In this document: piece by piece, positions 13,615 through 25,856 of the stretch | How the letters are laid out: the number at the start of each line of letters is the position of its first letter | Position numbering within the stretch: the stretch's first letter is position 1 | Source: Cucumis sativus | Lineage: Eukaryota; Streptophyta; Magnoliopsida; Cucurbitales; Cucurbitaceae | Assembly (NCBI RefSeq): GCF_000004075.3 | Contig: NC_026660.2 | Location: forward strand, 6,386,001 to 6,450,000 | Direction of reading: 5' to 3' | DNA: 64,000 bases | Program-made: the position numbers and the translations under genes | The notes under the pieces: model-generated | What the model was told of the DNA's origin: nothing | Seen by the model: only the letters and a program-made list of their open reading frames with translations | Database searches by the model: none

Positions 13615-14893
13615 ATGTTTCTTATGGATCCCACCATTTCTCTCCTTCTTCTCCTTGTTTTAACATCTTTCTTCACTAGTTTGTTTGGCCGAACAGCTGA
13701 AGCTCTAACGTCAGTCACTCGAATCACAATAGTGGGCGCAGTTTATTGTGACACATGTTTGAGCAACAGTGTCTCCAAACACAGCTACTTCTTGCCTGGT
13801 AAGAAAATTCCATTTCATAATAAAGAATTTGAACTGCCCAGCATTGTGTGTTAATAGACTACGTGATGTGTGGTGTTCAGGTGTGGATGTTCATTTACAG
13901 TGCAAATTCAGAGCAATTGCTCCCAAAATGGCTGAGCAAATGGCCTTCTCTGTCAACAGAACAACAGATAAATATGGAGTATATAGATTGGAAATTCCAT
14001 CTGTGGATGGAATCAATTGTGCTGATGGTATGACAATGCAGTCATTTTGCCAGGCAAGCTTAATAGGCAGCTCATCTGAAGTTTGCAATGTCCCAGGTTT
14101 AAGAACTACTTCGGAAGAGATATCAGTCAAGTCTAAGCAAGATAATCTATGTATATTCAGCTTAAATGCTTTGAGTTATAGGCCAATGAAGAAGAACGAA
14201 AGCTTATGTGGGAGTAAGAAAGAGAAAATTCCAGATCCCTTTACCTCCTCAAAGTTTTTTCTCCCTTTCTTCCCTCCTTATTCCCTCCCTTTCCCCTTTC
14301 CTCCTCTGCCACCATTCCCTTCCTTTCCTTTACCTCCACTTCCTCCATTGCCTCCACTGCCTCCACTGCCCCCACTGCCTCCACTGCCCCCTGTTCCATT
14401 TTTTCCTTTCCCTACTTGTCCTAACCCACCATCTTTACCATTTCCTTTCCCACCTTTGCCTCCTTTATTTCCTTCACCTCCAAGTCCATCTCAACCATCT
14501 GCACCACCTCCGCCACCCCCATTTAGTCTCAGTGATCCAAGGACCTGGATACCCTATGTTTCTCCATTTTCTCCTCCACCGCCTCCGCCATCATCACCAC
14601 CTCCATTCAGTCTCAGCGATCCAAGAACCTGGATACCCCATCTTCCTCCATTTTCCCCTCCCCCACCTCCTGCTTTCGATCCCCGAGACCCGAGAACCTG
14701 GATTCCTAATATCCCTCCATTTTCTCCTTCCCCACCTCCTGCATTTGATCCTAGAGACCCCAGAACATGGATTCCCCGTATTCCTCCATTTTTCCCTCCC
14801 CCACCTCCATCATTCGACCTTAGAGACCCCAGAACATGGATACCCCATTTGCCACCATCCCCTCCACAAGGCCCTCAAAATCAAAAACCCTAA
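13615..14893 (+). CDS. Secreted Ole e 1-like proline-rich protein with DPRTWIP repeats
   Basis: Two exons, 13615-13798 and 13881-14893, with an 82-bp GT-AG intron. The spliced protein is 398 residues. An N-terminal hydrophobic segment (ISLLLLLVLTSFFTSLFG) is a likely signal peptide for export to the cell wall. Next comes an Ole e 1-like domain (IVGAVYCDTC..., further Cys residues, about residues 35-150). A long proline-rich tail follows, with a run of LPP units encoded near 14336-14392 and then five copies of DPRTWIP at 14534, 14618, 14687, 14756 and 14825. The last three intervals are each 69 bp (23 residues). Known relatives are the 'pollen Ole e 1 allergen and extensin family' proteins, presumed structural wall proteins. 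The tail has few SPPPP blocks, so it is not a classical extensin. The start is the first ATG after an in-frame stop that ends directly before it. A second in-frame ATG lies three codons further on. Confidence 0.85.
14534..14848 (+). repeat. Coding tandem repeat encoding DPRTWIP units
   Basis: Five copies of a unit with the core DPRTWIP, spaced 84, 69, 69 and 69 bp. Each is separated by a PPFSPPPPP-type linker and a variable SLS or FDPR lead. The regular 69-bp spacing of the last four copies points to growth by tandem duplication. All copies keep the reading frame. Confidence 0.9.
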
Positions 14894-14899
14894 TATTGT

Positions 14900-17800
14900 G
14901 CTTTGTTTTCCCTCCTCTTTACCACTACAAATTTTCTTTCAATATGATATTGTTTGATATGTGCTTATGTATTTTTCCGGTGCCCTGTCCATTCGGAAAA
15001 ACAACAAACACCTTGTGTGCCAATATAATTCATGTACAGAAAACAAAAGGGGATTTGTCTGTTATTAATATGATAAATCAAGAAGCTGGATATCATCAAT
15101 GTATTATTTCATTAATCTTCAAATTTGCAAGAAAAGTTTACATTCTTAAGTCTTTAGAGAATGATACTAAAAGGAAAAGAAAGAAACTCATAGACCGTCA
15201 GTACCTTGCTTCCAGAAAATACCACCGCAACAAAACAACCCCAAAAGAAAAAAAGAAAAAAAAAAAAAAAACGAGAAAAGGAATTGAATTGCCTTCAATA
15301 CAGAATACCTTTTCTACCTAACTTGAGCGGTGGCAATGGCGAATGAGATCATTCACTTCTTGTTTTCTTTTTCCTTCTTTTTCTGATTCTAACGCTTTTT
15401 GATGTGATAATATGAATTCATTGATCCCAAACTAAATTCCCTTTTAAAGACTTCATCTATATGTTCTAAATGGATCACATTCTTCTCTGTAGAAGTACAA
15501 CTACTCCTCATCCAGCTCAACAACCTTGATAAGCAATCAATTGAAAAAAATAATGGGATTCAAACCAATGGAGTTGATGGATGTAAGATTGTTGTTCTCT
15601 TCAGTTAACAATCAATTAGACTTCACACTTATATCAAACTCAATATATAGTTATTGCAGTTTGTAAGTTGGTCTCTTGTCTAAAACCATTAAAATTCCTC
15701 TAAAGTTTCTGGCCATCTCTAGTAATACAGCAGTGTCATTGTATATCAATTCCAACTACAACTATACTACTTGAGTTTGATGAGTCCTTATTAATTCAAT
15801 CAAGTATAATTTTTTCGTATATTTAATATTATCATTATTATTTCTAAGAAACAAGAAAAAAAAAAGTTAGGAATCAAAGATTAAAAGGAAATACTTCCAA
15901 TTTTCTATCCTTTTCGGCCGCCCATATGACTTTAGATTTTGGAACATTATCTTTAATCTATATAAATCATACCAATACCTATTCTTTACCAAAACATAGT
16001 TTTTTTTTTTTTTTTTTTACTTTCTTTTTTCATTTATCAAAGCATATATTATCTTTGAAACATTTTTAAATAAACCAAAATTTTATATTGCATAAATATT
16101 TTGAATAGTTTTCTGATTTACAATAATTTTAATTATAATTATCTTATTATTTTCGTACCTTCTCAAGTTGATTCAATAATTGAATAAAATAGTAGCCTAC
16201 CTAAGGGCTTATTTGACATATGGTTTGTTAATTTACAAAGTCAACATCCAAGTTGATGTTTTGTTTTCCTCTCAATTTTTTTAATTTCAATTTTGTTTTA
16301 ATAATGAACTTTAGATTAAATTGCAATTTTAGTCTCTTAAATTTAATTCTTCAACTTTTTAATTTTTTTTATTAGTTGACTAAACATAGAATGAAAAGTT
16401 TATAAACATTTATATAATAAGAAATCACGTATTTTTTTTTCTTTTTGGGAAATATATAACAATTACAAAAACGATTTAAAAAAATTCCTAAGGTTTTCAA
16501 ACACCATTTTTTAAATTGAAAAACACACCAAACTCAATTTGATACAAAACATTCATGTTTTTTCAAAGAAAAAAAAACTGAAAACAAAAAATCACAAATT
16601 AATTCGTTAGAAACGAGTCCTTATAATTTTATAATTTTCAATTTTTGTTTTTAAAAATCTATGGTGAGAGACAATAGTTCATGGTAGACACGATATATGA
16701 TATAAAATTGTTTATCTCCCACCCCAAGTTTAATCAAAACTATCCCTTACCCACCTTTCATCTATACAAACCTAAAGCTTATTATAAATACAACAATGAG
16801 CCTATAACCTAAGTTAAAGTTATTAGAAACATTATGACTAAAAATTACCAAAATGATTCCCTAACGACCACCCTCCCCACTAATCTCAAACTTATAAATA
16901 AAATAACTAATTAAATGTAACATCAAAACTAAATGACTATACCAACTTAGCTAAAAACATAAACTTAGAAAATACTTGTTTGCACCTAAACTTAATTATC
17001 CACTCACCCTCCCCCATCTTAATCACAAAACTTAATGTCAAAATTAATCTAAAGGTAAAAACTCTTTCTAGTTGGCTCCTCCTCCATCTTTGTAGTCTAA
17101 ATAAAAGGGCAGTAGCTGATTAATGAAACTAATATAAGGTTTAGTGGTAATTTATAATTAGTGACTTGCAATTGCATGTATTATTAAAATCCAAATTTGT
17201 AATGTGCTTTGACTAACCCCTCCTAGCTACCCACTAATTTCTGCCCCCATCAATAATTCACTCCACCATCATTCTAATATTGACTCCAAATTCCATACAT
17301 TCTTTTTCATTTTTTATTTTACACCATTATTATTCTTTTTCATCTTTAAAATTAATATTACCATTCCAATCATTTTGATAAAAAGTACATATTTTCAATT
17401 TATAATTTAGAAAAGTTATTGATTTTTTTATCAAATAAACGCACGATACTTTTAATTTTAAAATAATTTATTTTGAAGTTTAGAATTTTCACAAATATAT
17501 TTTCTTTTCCGTCAAAATTTCGTCATTTACTTTATTTATGGAATAAATCACGAACTTAAATATTAATAACATAAACAAAGTTAAGTTATACTTATTTTCA
17601 TCATGTTATCTTATTACACTCTTTTTTATGTTAATTAACTATTGCATTCGTGGTTTTTTTTTTAATTACTAAAGTATATATTTTTTTAGAACCCTAAACT
17701 TATTTGTTAACGTTATTAAACTAATCTCATAGGACTAATCTCATTTCTTGGTTTGGCCGACCTTCGTTTAAAAAGTATTTCCAAAATTGAACTGCAAATT

Positions 17801-20300
17801 AGAATCTCTAACAAACAAATTCCAAAAATTTAAATATTATAAGTAATTATTCTAACTATATATTGAGAATCTTTAGAATTATACTTCCTGAGGAAAAAGT
17901 CTATGAACCCCACCCATAGTTATTAGACTTAGATATAAACAATTCACATTTTAATTTTTTTGTTTTAGAGTTTTTCTTCATTTCATTTCCTTTATTTTAA
18001 TTACAACTAATTTCACTTTGATTTTGGCCATTAGAATTTGACTAAAATGGTTTCATAAATCAAAATTAACTGATATAAACTATCTAATTTTTTGCTTTGT
18101 GGTTCAATTCAAGTAACTTGGCCTTTTAATGCCACCCAAGGGACCAAAAAACTAAACATAAACATAATAATAAAAGAGTATAGTTTAGATTTTTTGGCCA
18201 ATCTGTTTGTTTTTTTCATTTAATAATACAAGTTGACTTTTAAATTTTTATAATATTTATTGTTTATTTATATCTCAATGTGCTCTTTTGAAAATATATA
18301 TTTAAAAAAAAAATAGTATGTTGTATCAAAATTGTTTACGTGTATTTGTTTGTTTTTCAAATTTAGATCGTCAAATTAAATGTTGACAGCGATGAAAAAT
18401 GTCATTTTCTCAAATCTAATGAACTAGTCAATGGAAGTTTCAAATAAAATGTTAGATGTTGAGTTAATAATAAAATATTTTTTAAAAAAAATTAAATATG
18501 TGTTGATTACATTAATATTATTAATTTCAAATATATTTTTAAAGGCGTCGTTTGAAGATTAAAGTTTGAGTAATGTTGTAACATGATTAGATAAGCTTGT
18601 CATCTTCTATACGTAAATTCACAAAAGAAGAATAAATCTCCCTATTAAAGACGACGACAAAATTAATCAAATTAAATAAGTTTACATTTTTTAAAACATA
18701 GAGGCTAGTATGAAAAAAATGCTACTACTATATTTCCCCCTATTGAAGGAGTAACAATCTCACATAAAAGTCACATTAAGGGCTATTATGAAAGCAACTC
18801 TTCAAAATATTTGTTATTTATTTTTGCATGAATCTATAAGAAAAATATTGTCTAAAAATCAAGAATGGCATCTTTTATAAATACCATCCTTTAATGGCAC
18901 ATTCATTGAATTACAATAATTAATAAATATCACAATTTTTTTTGTTTTTTTTTTTCATCACCCATTTTAAATTTTAGTCTACCTACTCAATCTATCAATC
19001 TCATCCCCTATCCAAGTGGCAATCTTTCCTCAAGCCCACATAATTATATGTCATATTGGGAAATAGTTTGTCTAATCAACATGTCAGGTTAGTATTCGAA
19101 ACGTAAATTGATATATTTAAAAGTTCAAAAACTTGAACACGTCGCACTTTTTTAAATTCAAGGATATGAGGTAGCTACGGATTTGAAGCTCTTTAACTTT
19201 ATCATCGTAAGTATATTAGTGTTATATGTTATTTGAGTTATGTTCATATTGGTTATTTAATCGTAAAATATATATATTTATCGGATTGTCTAGATTTTCA
19301 TCTCACCCCTAAAACAATAAACCCTATCAACTTCAAATGCAAGCTCTCTCCACCTACCATAATAATTTTATAAATTCAACTATTTCCACGTTATGGTATA
19401 ACTTAGAAGATTGTAATACTTTAACTAAACAAAAATATATTTTGGATTGCCTTCCTACCATTTGTTTTATTTGAACTTGATTAAATTAGACAAATTAAAT
19501 GATCTGTTAGTGCTAAGTCACGATCAATTTACTAGGATTGTAATTGAATGGATCATTAAACAAATTTAAAGGACTAAATAAATACGATTATTGAAGAAAT
19601 TTAATTTAACAATTAATTTAATTAAATTGTATTTTAACCTTAAAATGAGTAAAATTTGGGTGTGGTTGAGCTGCACAGTCTAAAAACGTGTCCCAACCTT
19701 ATGGCTACACGTGTCAGCTTTTTTTGTTGGTGTCTTTTTTCTTCTTTTTTTTAATACAAAGCTTTTCTTTCCTTTTTATTCTTTTTTTGTGTGTGTTTTT
19801 CATTTTCTAAACTTTTCAATTATAAAAGACAAATGAAAAGGAAAAAAGAAAAACAACATAAAAAATCAAAGTAAATGTCCAAATGGAAAATCTTCTAATA
19901 CTACAACATAGATTTTGAACTCAAACAAACATCAACCATGATTATAGTTAGTTTTATTTGATTTTAATTAGCCAACACTATCTTCCTATTAACTAAAAAG
20001 TAAATAAAAAGAGTGTTTAATATCTCCTATAGTAATAAAAATTTTCTTCAATACCATCATCGATTCGTTGACTCATCTAGTCATTGTAAAATACAATAAA
20101 TAAATAAATATTAAAAACCCTATTCTAAAATATTAATAATTTATTTTTCTTAATTTTCCATTTTAAAATTTTGCACTAAGAGACATAGCAGTTGAGAAGT
20201 GAGTGATGTCATGGAAAATAAATATCAATAATTTAAAATGAAAAAAAAAATACAAAGGAGAGAAATGGAAAAAAAATGTATTAAAAATTAAAATTCCACA
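14900..20300. other. Intergenic region, no supported gene
   Basis: Over 5 kb of AT-rich DNA. It contains long T runs (for example about 16002-16018), A-rich stretches and no coding region that I can support. No terminal repeats or family-specific protein fragments were recognised. Confidence 0.55.
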
Positions 20301-20311
20301 TGGGGTTGGCT

Positions 20312-20322
20312 TTATATATAAA
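20312..20322 (+). promoter_or_regulatory. TATA box of the SAUR gene
   Basis: TTATATATAAA, followed by a CT-rich stretch, lies about 390 bp before the SAUR start codon. The long leader may contain an intron: GTAAGT at 20421 and an AG at 20687-20688 are possible borders, but this is weakly supported. Confidence 0.55.
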
Positions 20323-20707
20323 CCTCTTCTTCCTCCCTCCATTTTCATACAGACGCCATTTTCAATCAATCTAAGAAAATTCCTTCCCCCTTTTCTCTCA
20401 ATTCTCTTTCATTTTTCTTCGTAAGTCTTCAAGAAATTTTCTTATTTTATTTATTTATTTATTTTTTTCATAATCATCTTCAATTAATTTTCTCCCCAAA
20501 TTCATCGAATTGGTTTTTCGTTAATCACGATGAGTAACACAATGAGACCTAGGGTTAAGATCTTGTTTTATTTAGTATACGATCGAGGTTAATTTCCATC
20601 AAATTCAACAAAATCAAACCCAAATTTCCGTTTAAATCATTCTCGCTAAGTTCCGATCCGAAGGATTTTCGTTTCTGAAATTCGCTAGTTTCGTTTACAT
20701 TTGATCC

Positions 20708-21226
20708 ATGGATTTAAGTAGAGAGAAAGTGAAGAACAAGGGATTGATCTTGAAAACCTGGGAGCGGTGCAAATCGATGGGCCGAGGGCAAAGAAATTCA
20801 CCGTCCTCCACTGGAATAAAACGATTCTTAACGAGGAAGACAAAATCCTTGCCTCGCTTGGAGGTCTTCTCCGGCGGAGAAGACGAGGACGAGAAGGAAC
20901 GCCGGCGTAGCCGAAAACGGAGAGTTGCGCCTGAAGGATGTTTCACGGTGTACGTCGGAGCAGAGAGGCAGAGATTCGTGATCAAAACAGAGTGTGCTAA
21001 CCATCCTCTGTTCCGATCGCTGTTGGAGGAGGCGGAGGCGGAGTACGGATACAACTGTCAAGCGCCGCTATCGCTACCTTGCGATGTTGAGAGTTTTTAT
21101 AGCGTATTGATGGAGATGGATGACGACAGCGCCGGTGATCTCCGCCGTGGATGTGGGTATCCAACTCCGAAGAGATTTGGATATAATCTTCTCAGTCCAC
21201 GATCTTCATCGCTGGTTGTAAATTAA
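20708..21226 (+). CDS. SAUR-family auxin-responsive protein
   Basis: Single exon, 172 residues. SAUR proteins are small, rapidly induced plant proteins. Many promote cell expansion by inhibiting PP2C.D phosphatases and so activating plasma-membrane proton pumps. The SAUR domain spans about residues 74-138. It shows the conserved order APEGCFTVYVG, RFVIKTECANHPLF, LLEEAEAEYGY and LPCDVESFYSVL. The N-terminal extension of about 70 residues is highly basic, with an acidic patch (GGEDEDEKE) and then RRRSRKRR (about 65-72), which could be a nuclear localisation signal. This long N-terminus puts it among the larger SAURs, outside the clustered, very short ones. Lack of introns is usual for the family. 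The start is the first ATG in frame. It is isolated and not in a tandem SAUR array. Confidence 0.92.
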   Translation: MDLSREKVKNKGLILKTWERCKSMGRGQRNSPSSTGIKRFLTRKTKSLPRLEVFSGGEDEDEKERRRSRKRRVAPEGCFTVYVGAERQRFVIKTECANHPLFRSLLEEAEAEYGYNCQAPLSLPCDVESFYSVLMEMDDDSAGDLRRGCGYPTPKRFGYNLLSPRSSSLVVN

Positions 21227-21239
21227 ATCAGTTTTCCAC

Positions 21240-23070
21240 TTCAGATTCTCTACTTCTCTCTCTTTTGAATTTAAAAGTGGTTTTTTTAATTTGTGTTGGT
21301 TGGTGGTTTTAGATTTTAGGATTATGTGTTGTTGTTCTTGTTGCAAAAGGTGGTGTTATGAATGTGGTGTTTTGTTGTTGTAAGGGTTCGTCTTTTAAAA
21401 ACCGAATCGATTTGGTTTTAATTAATCGATCGGTTCGTTCTTTTAGCAAACTTATATATACATTAAAGTTGGAATTTGTCTAAAATCGATTTAAACAAAT
21501 TTGTATAATTAGACCGAACATAGCTCAAAGTTTGACAATTCATCTGAAAGGTAAAAAAAAACGATACAAATATGTCCAATCTAAATTAAGCTAACAGTAA
21601 TTAACTAGAATTTGTGGAACAAAATTAGAAACCATATAAAAGGAACGAATGCATGAATTTGTTTAGTCATTGTCTAATAATTCTTATTAATTTGAACGAG
21701 AAGTTTTAATTAAAGAACCATAAATAAAATCTTAATCAAACACAAAAATTCAGCCAAATAGGCACTAAAGGCCAATGATTAAGCATAAATTTGATGATTA
21801 GGCTAAGAGCCATATCAAGGGGCAATGGAAAAATAAAAGGTTTTAATTAAGAGATCAAATAGGCCTTAAATGGAGGTAACCTACTTACAATTTTCTTGAA
21901 ATTAAAATATAACAAAGTCAAATAGAAGCTAACAATTTTGCATCGTTAGATGTATTATAGCGAAACTATAAAAATATTTGAATGTTTTATATATTTAGAT
22001 GTAAACTATTGGACAAATACGATGACTTTGTATAATCGATTATTTAAAAGCATGCAACATTTAAAACAGTACACATGAGACAACTATTTATTTTGACATA
22101 CGTCATTGACAAATAAATATAATAAAATTAGATGGATCGAACACTCATAGATATTTGAATATTAGTTTTAGTGTATTATAATAATTTGTGATTTTAATCG
22201 GTATTTTTCGTTTCTACTACTTTTCTCTTCATATTTTTCTTGTTTATTGCTGTCTATGGTATAATAATTTAGTCAATAATATAAGAATATTGTTATCTCT
22301 CTCTAACAAAATATGTTGTTTCAATGTTAATCATAAATAAACTTTGACCCTCTAGTTTTATTTTTCGAGGTGCAAATTCATGCAACTAATAAATGGGTAA
22401 AATTCAATGATGAATAATAACGTTGTCATAAATTATTGATTCCGATAGCCATTTTTGTTTTTAGCTCATTATTATAATAAGCTTTTTATAATTACAATCG
22501 AATTTATATTATTTGTTCCCTTTAAAATCTACTTGAAATATATTTATGGTAAATTGGTGGATGAAGGGTTAAGCAGTACAACGTTTATAAAATTAATTTA
22601 ACAAGTTAACTATAGACTTTCCAGTTTCAATAACAAATTTGATACAAAAACTACGTAATATACACCCCTCCTATTAAGTGCATGCAATAATAAATCTAAA
22701 AGCTTATCTTCAATTTAACTTATAATTATCTACATAATTATTGACCTTAGGTTGAGTGTCCATAGGATGATCACAAAAAAGAACAAAATTAGTAAAAGAT
22801 AAAATTAATGTAAAAATGATATTTTCGACAATTTCTCTAAAATATTTATAGAGGGAGAGGTGGAATCATATATAAATTTAAAACCCTACAAAAGATGAAG
22901 AATGACAATGAGAAAGAAAAGGAAAGAATGTCGTATTATTGTTTTGTTAATATAACAGAAAAATTCAATGCCTATCCACACCATGAAATTTTCATCATGC
23001 ATGACGTCCCATCATTTTTTTTTCTCATTAACTAAACAACTTTATATAAATCTATAATATAATTTACTCT
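21240..23070. other. Intergenic region between SAUR and the F-box cluster
   Basis: AT-rich sequence with no supported gene or recognisable mobile element. The first 100-200 bases are probably the SAUR 3' untranslated region. Confidence 0.5.
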
Positions 23071-23072
23071 CA

Positions 23073-23325
23073 TGCACAAACTTTACTTACTATTTATTTA
23101 CTTTTCTTTTTAACTTTGGTACAATTTTTTTATAAAAATTTATTTTCTTAGAAACGAGTTTCTTCAAGGGCCAATCGAGCAATGTGTCATAGTTCCTTCA
23201 GATGTTTGCCAAACTTCACGTTTTTTATTTGTGGTTTATGGAGAGGAAAAGAGGAAGAAAAGGGAAGGTGGAAGAGGGGGTTTATATGAAGAGAAGAGGG
23301 AATTGAAGAATATTAGGAAGACATC
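23073..23325 (+). repeat. Left copy of a direct repeat flanking the F-box cluster
   Basis: This segment begins TGCACAAACTTTACTT and ends GAATATTAGGAAGACA. It is repeated in the same orientation at 26692-26911. Identity is high across the shared 180-bp core. The left copy carries about 35 extra bases near 23103-23138. The text is purine-rich towards the end and has no recognisable coding content. Confidence 0.85.
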
Positions 23326-24112
23326 TTTTTGTGGTAAAAAAATGATGTAAATATGTGTAATAGATATATAAAATTTCAAAATTTGTATCTGAATTTTTGA
23401 AAAAAGTTTATACTAAATACTATAAGGATATCTTATATAAACTTTCAAATTTTTTTTTTAGAATAGGTATGAAAGGTTAGCAGTAGTAATTAATTTGTAT
23501 TTTAAATATGTATATTATACTTAAATACTCAAACAAAGACGTAGAACAAAAGGAGGGGCTCCTTACCAAAACCTTCCATAGAGAAGTTAAATATGGAAAA
23601 GATGAATAGGGCAATGGGAAAAGATGGAGTAGAAAGTGTCAAAAAGAAAAAAAAGTTATATTACTTGTCTCCTACATCTCACGTATCCTTTAGTAGCAAA
23701 TATTTTATATAAAAATATGGTTTGATTAACTATGGTTAATAATGATTCCGTAGATGCATTTCCAAATTGAGTTTTGACGTAAATAATTATAAAACGCTAA
23801 CAATAATATATTGGTAATTTATTTTATGAATATGATTTATTTTTAAAAAGATACCAATTTTAAATTATCTAACTTCTTTACAATTTTTGAGGTGAAGATC
23901 ACATACAAGATTTGATCCCAAAAAATATCATTTAGTAGTAAATATGGTTTTTTCTAAAAAAAATTCAAATTCTTGTGCAGTTAAATAAGATGAGTTTGTT
24001 TGAATAATAACTATTGAGAATAAAAATTTGAGATTTATTCTAAATTTCTGTTCCTTTCTTCTTTTTGTTGGGTTCATTATTTGCCCTTAACTTTTGGTTC
24101 TGCAAAAATAGG

Positions 24113-25252
24113 ATGGAGTTAGGAAGAGGGCTTCCACCGCATATTGTTGGTGAAATCTTGTGTAGGGTTGTCATCTCCAATTTTCCCAACTTGAGGCTTC
24201 TCTCTAAAGCTTGGAATCATTTTATCTTACATAACGCTCACGATTTCTTTTTTACAAACGCAAATGATGCCTTTCTTCTCTCCACATGTGATCGAACTCC
24301 CGATAACAAAGATCTTAATCCTAAGATGCATTGTATCCGTTTTGATACTACCAAACATTTGGGTTTGGATTTGGAATCCGAATGGACTAAATCACCATCG
24401 TTAACCTTTGATGGTGACTGGTCCTTTATCTATATGAATGATAATTCCTGCAATGGTCTCGTCTTTCTTTGTAAAGGTGCTTTTTATTCTCGTCATGATG
24501 GCATATTCAATCCTATGACTAATGAGTTCTTCCAAGTTCCTCGAAGTGAGTTTGATGGTGATAATTATCACTTTGGATTAGGTTTTAGCCCTATAACAAA
24601 ACAATACAAATTGTTTCGAGTTACTGACTCATTCTTTATTGATGGTAACTTTGACAATAACTCATCCATAATGGATGTTTTACACTTTAGTAGAAGGAGT
24701 GAAACTAATCACAACTATAACCAATGGAGACAACTCCACTCTATCCCTCCTATCATATGTAGTCATGGTGCTTATTTGAATGGTGCCATCTATTGGATTG
24801 GAATAACAGAATTAGATAAACAAGATGAGTATCACGTATATGCTCTCGATGTTGAAACTGAACAGATTAAACTGAGTGCTGTCTTGGATCTTGGTTGTCC
24901 TTGCTCCATCTCCAAATTATCGTTGCAGCAATTTAATGGCAGCATTTATGCATCTTTCCTCATCAATGTCATTCAAGTGTGGAAGATGGAAGAGAAAGAT
25001 TTGTGGATTAAAGAATTTGTTATTGATGACATACCAAATAATTGGGGCTCCTTAACCCTTATCAAAGCCTTTGAGAATGGAGAGATATTGTGTATGGTTA
25101 ATTTTGATTTTTTTTGTTGGTATAATTCTTTCACGGGGAGGAAGAAGATTGTGCCTAAGAATCAAAAGAAGGGTAGAAATGTGTGTCAAATAGAATATTT
25201 GAATTTTGGTTTGCTTCAAAATATTTTGACAGGAAAAGAGACAAAAGAGTGA
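24113..25252 (+). CDS. F-box protein with F-box-associated (kelch-like) domain
   Basis: Single exon, 379 residues from the ATG at 24113. No upstream in-frame ATG is present in the open frame. F-box proteins are substrate receptors of SCF ubiquitin ligases and bind SKP1 through the F-box. The short N-terminal F-box runs about residues 6-45 (LPPHIVGEILCR... NLRLLSKAWNHFI). Then comes the plant F-box-associated region with typical landmarks: SCNGLVFL, FNPMTNEFFQVP, FGLGFSPITKQYKLFRV, GAYLNGAIYWIG and VWKMEEKDLWIKEF. The pattern resembles the second F-box gene at 60484-61566, so the two are probably distant paralogues. The substrate is unknown. A decayed copy of its 3' part lies about 600 bp downstream. 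Confidence 0.85.
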   Translation: MELGRGLPPHIVGEILCRVVISNFPNLRLLSKAWNHFILHNAHDFFFTNANDAFLLSTCDRTPDNKDLNPKMHCIRFDTTKHLGLDLESEWTKSPSLTFDGDWSFIYMNDNSCNGLVFLCKGAFYSRHDGIFNPMTNEFFQVPRSEFDGDNYHFGLGFSPITKQYKLFRVTDSFFIDGNFDNNSSIMDVLHFSRRSETNHNYNQWRQLHSIPPIICSHGAYLNGAIYWIGITELDKQDEYHVYALDVETEQIKLSAVLDLGCPCSISKLSLQQFNGSIYASFLINVIQVWKMEEKDLWIKEFVIDDIPNNWGSLTLIKAFENGEILCMVNFDFFCWYNSFTGRKKIVPKNQKKGRNVCQIEYLNFGLLQNILTGKETKE

Positions 25253-25364
25253 CAGATCGTAGATAGCAGCTACGTTTCAGTATCCATTGTTTATCCATTG
25301 AAGGTTGGTGAAGGGGAAAGGCAGTGATTGAGAATCCCGTAAGCTTTGCAGAGATGTATAAGCA

Positions 25365-25407
25365 ATGAAGCTGTTCTTGCAATGTTTAATCATAAAGGAC
25401 ACACCAA
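25365..25407 (+). repeat. Left arm of a 43-bp inverted repeat
   Basis: Matches the reverse complement of 25767-25809 at 39 of 43 positions. It lies just after the intact F-box gene. The arms enclose about 360 bp of AT- and T-rich DNA. Confidence 0.85.
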
Positions 25408-25766
25408 ACTCAATCCTTCTACTTAATTTATTGCTTTAGTTATAATTATGTCCCTAATATTTATGACTTTTTTAGTTCTCATTTTTGTTCTATCATATTG
25501 TGATCTTCAAACCTTTCATTTTCATCTCTTTTGTGTATTTTTAATTTCTTTCAATAAAGTACATTTATTATTATAGTTTTTTTTTGCTTTTTCATTGAAC
25601 GTCTCTCCACCCTTTCGTTTTGCTTCTTTTCTTTCTTTTCTTTTTTACTTCCCTTTCTTTCTTGCTTCTTTCCTTTTCCTTTTTTTACTTGAATTAAAAA
25701 AAAAAAAATCAACTTTTCTCCATGGAAATTCAGCAACATTTGTGTTCTTGTTCAATAGACAAAATC

Positions 25767-25809
25767 TTGTTGTGTCCATTATGAATAAACATTGCAAGAG
25801 CAGCTTCAT
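25767..25809 (-). repeat. Right arm of a 43-bp inverted repeat
   Basis: Reverse-complement partner of 25365-25407. Just outside it, 'gaattgagtttgg' (from about 25823) is the inverse of 'ccaaactcaatcc' inside the left side. The junction is therefore more complex than a simple hairpin. Confidence 0.85.
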
Positions 25810-25856
25810 TTTTCCTTATAAGAATTGAGTTTGGTGATTACACCACATGTGTCATT

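Noticed and set aside
14208..14957. A 249-residue open frame rich in His/Leu/Pro
   Set aside because: It is the +1-shifted reading of the proline-rich repeat of the Ole e 1-like gene. Low complexity keeps it open, and it has no start context or domain.
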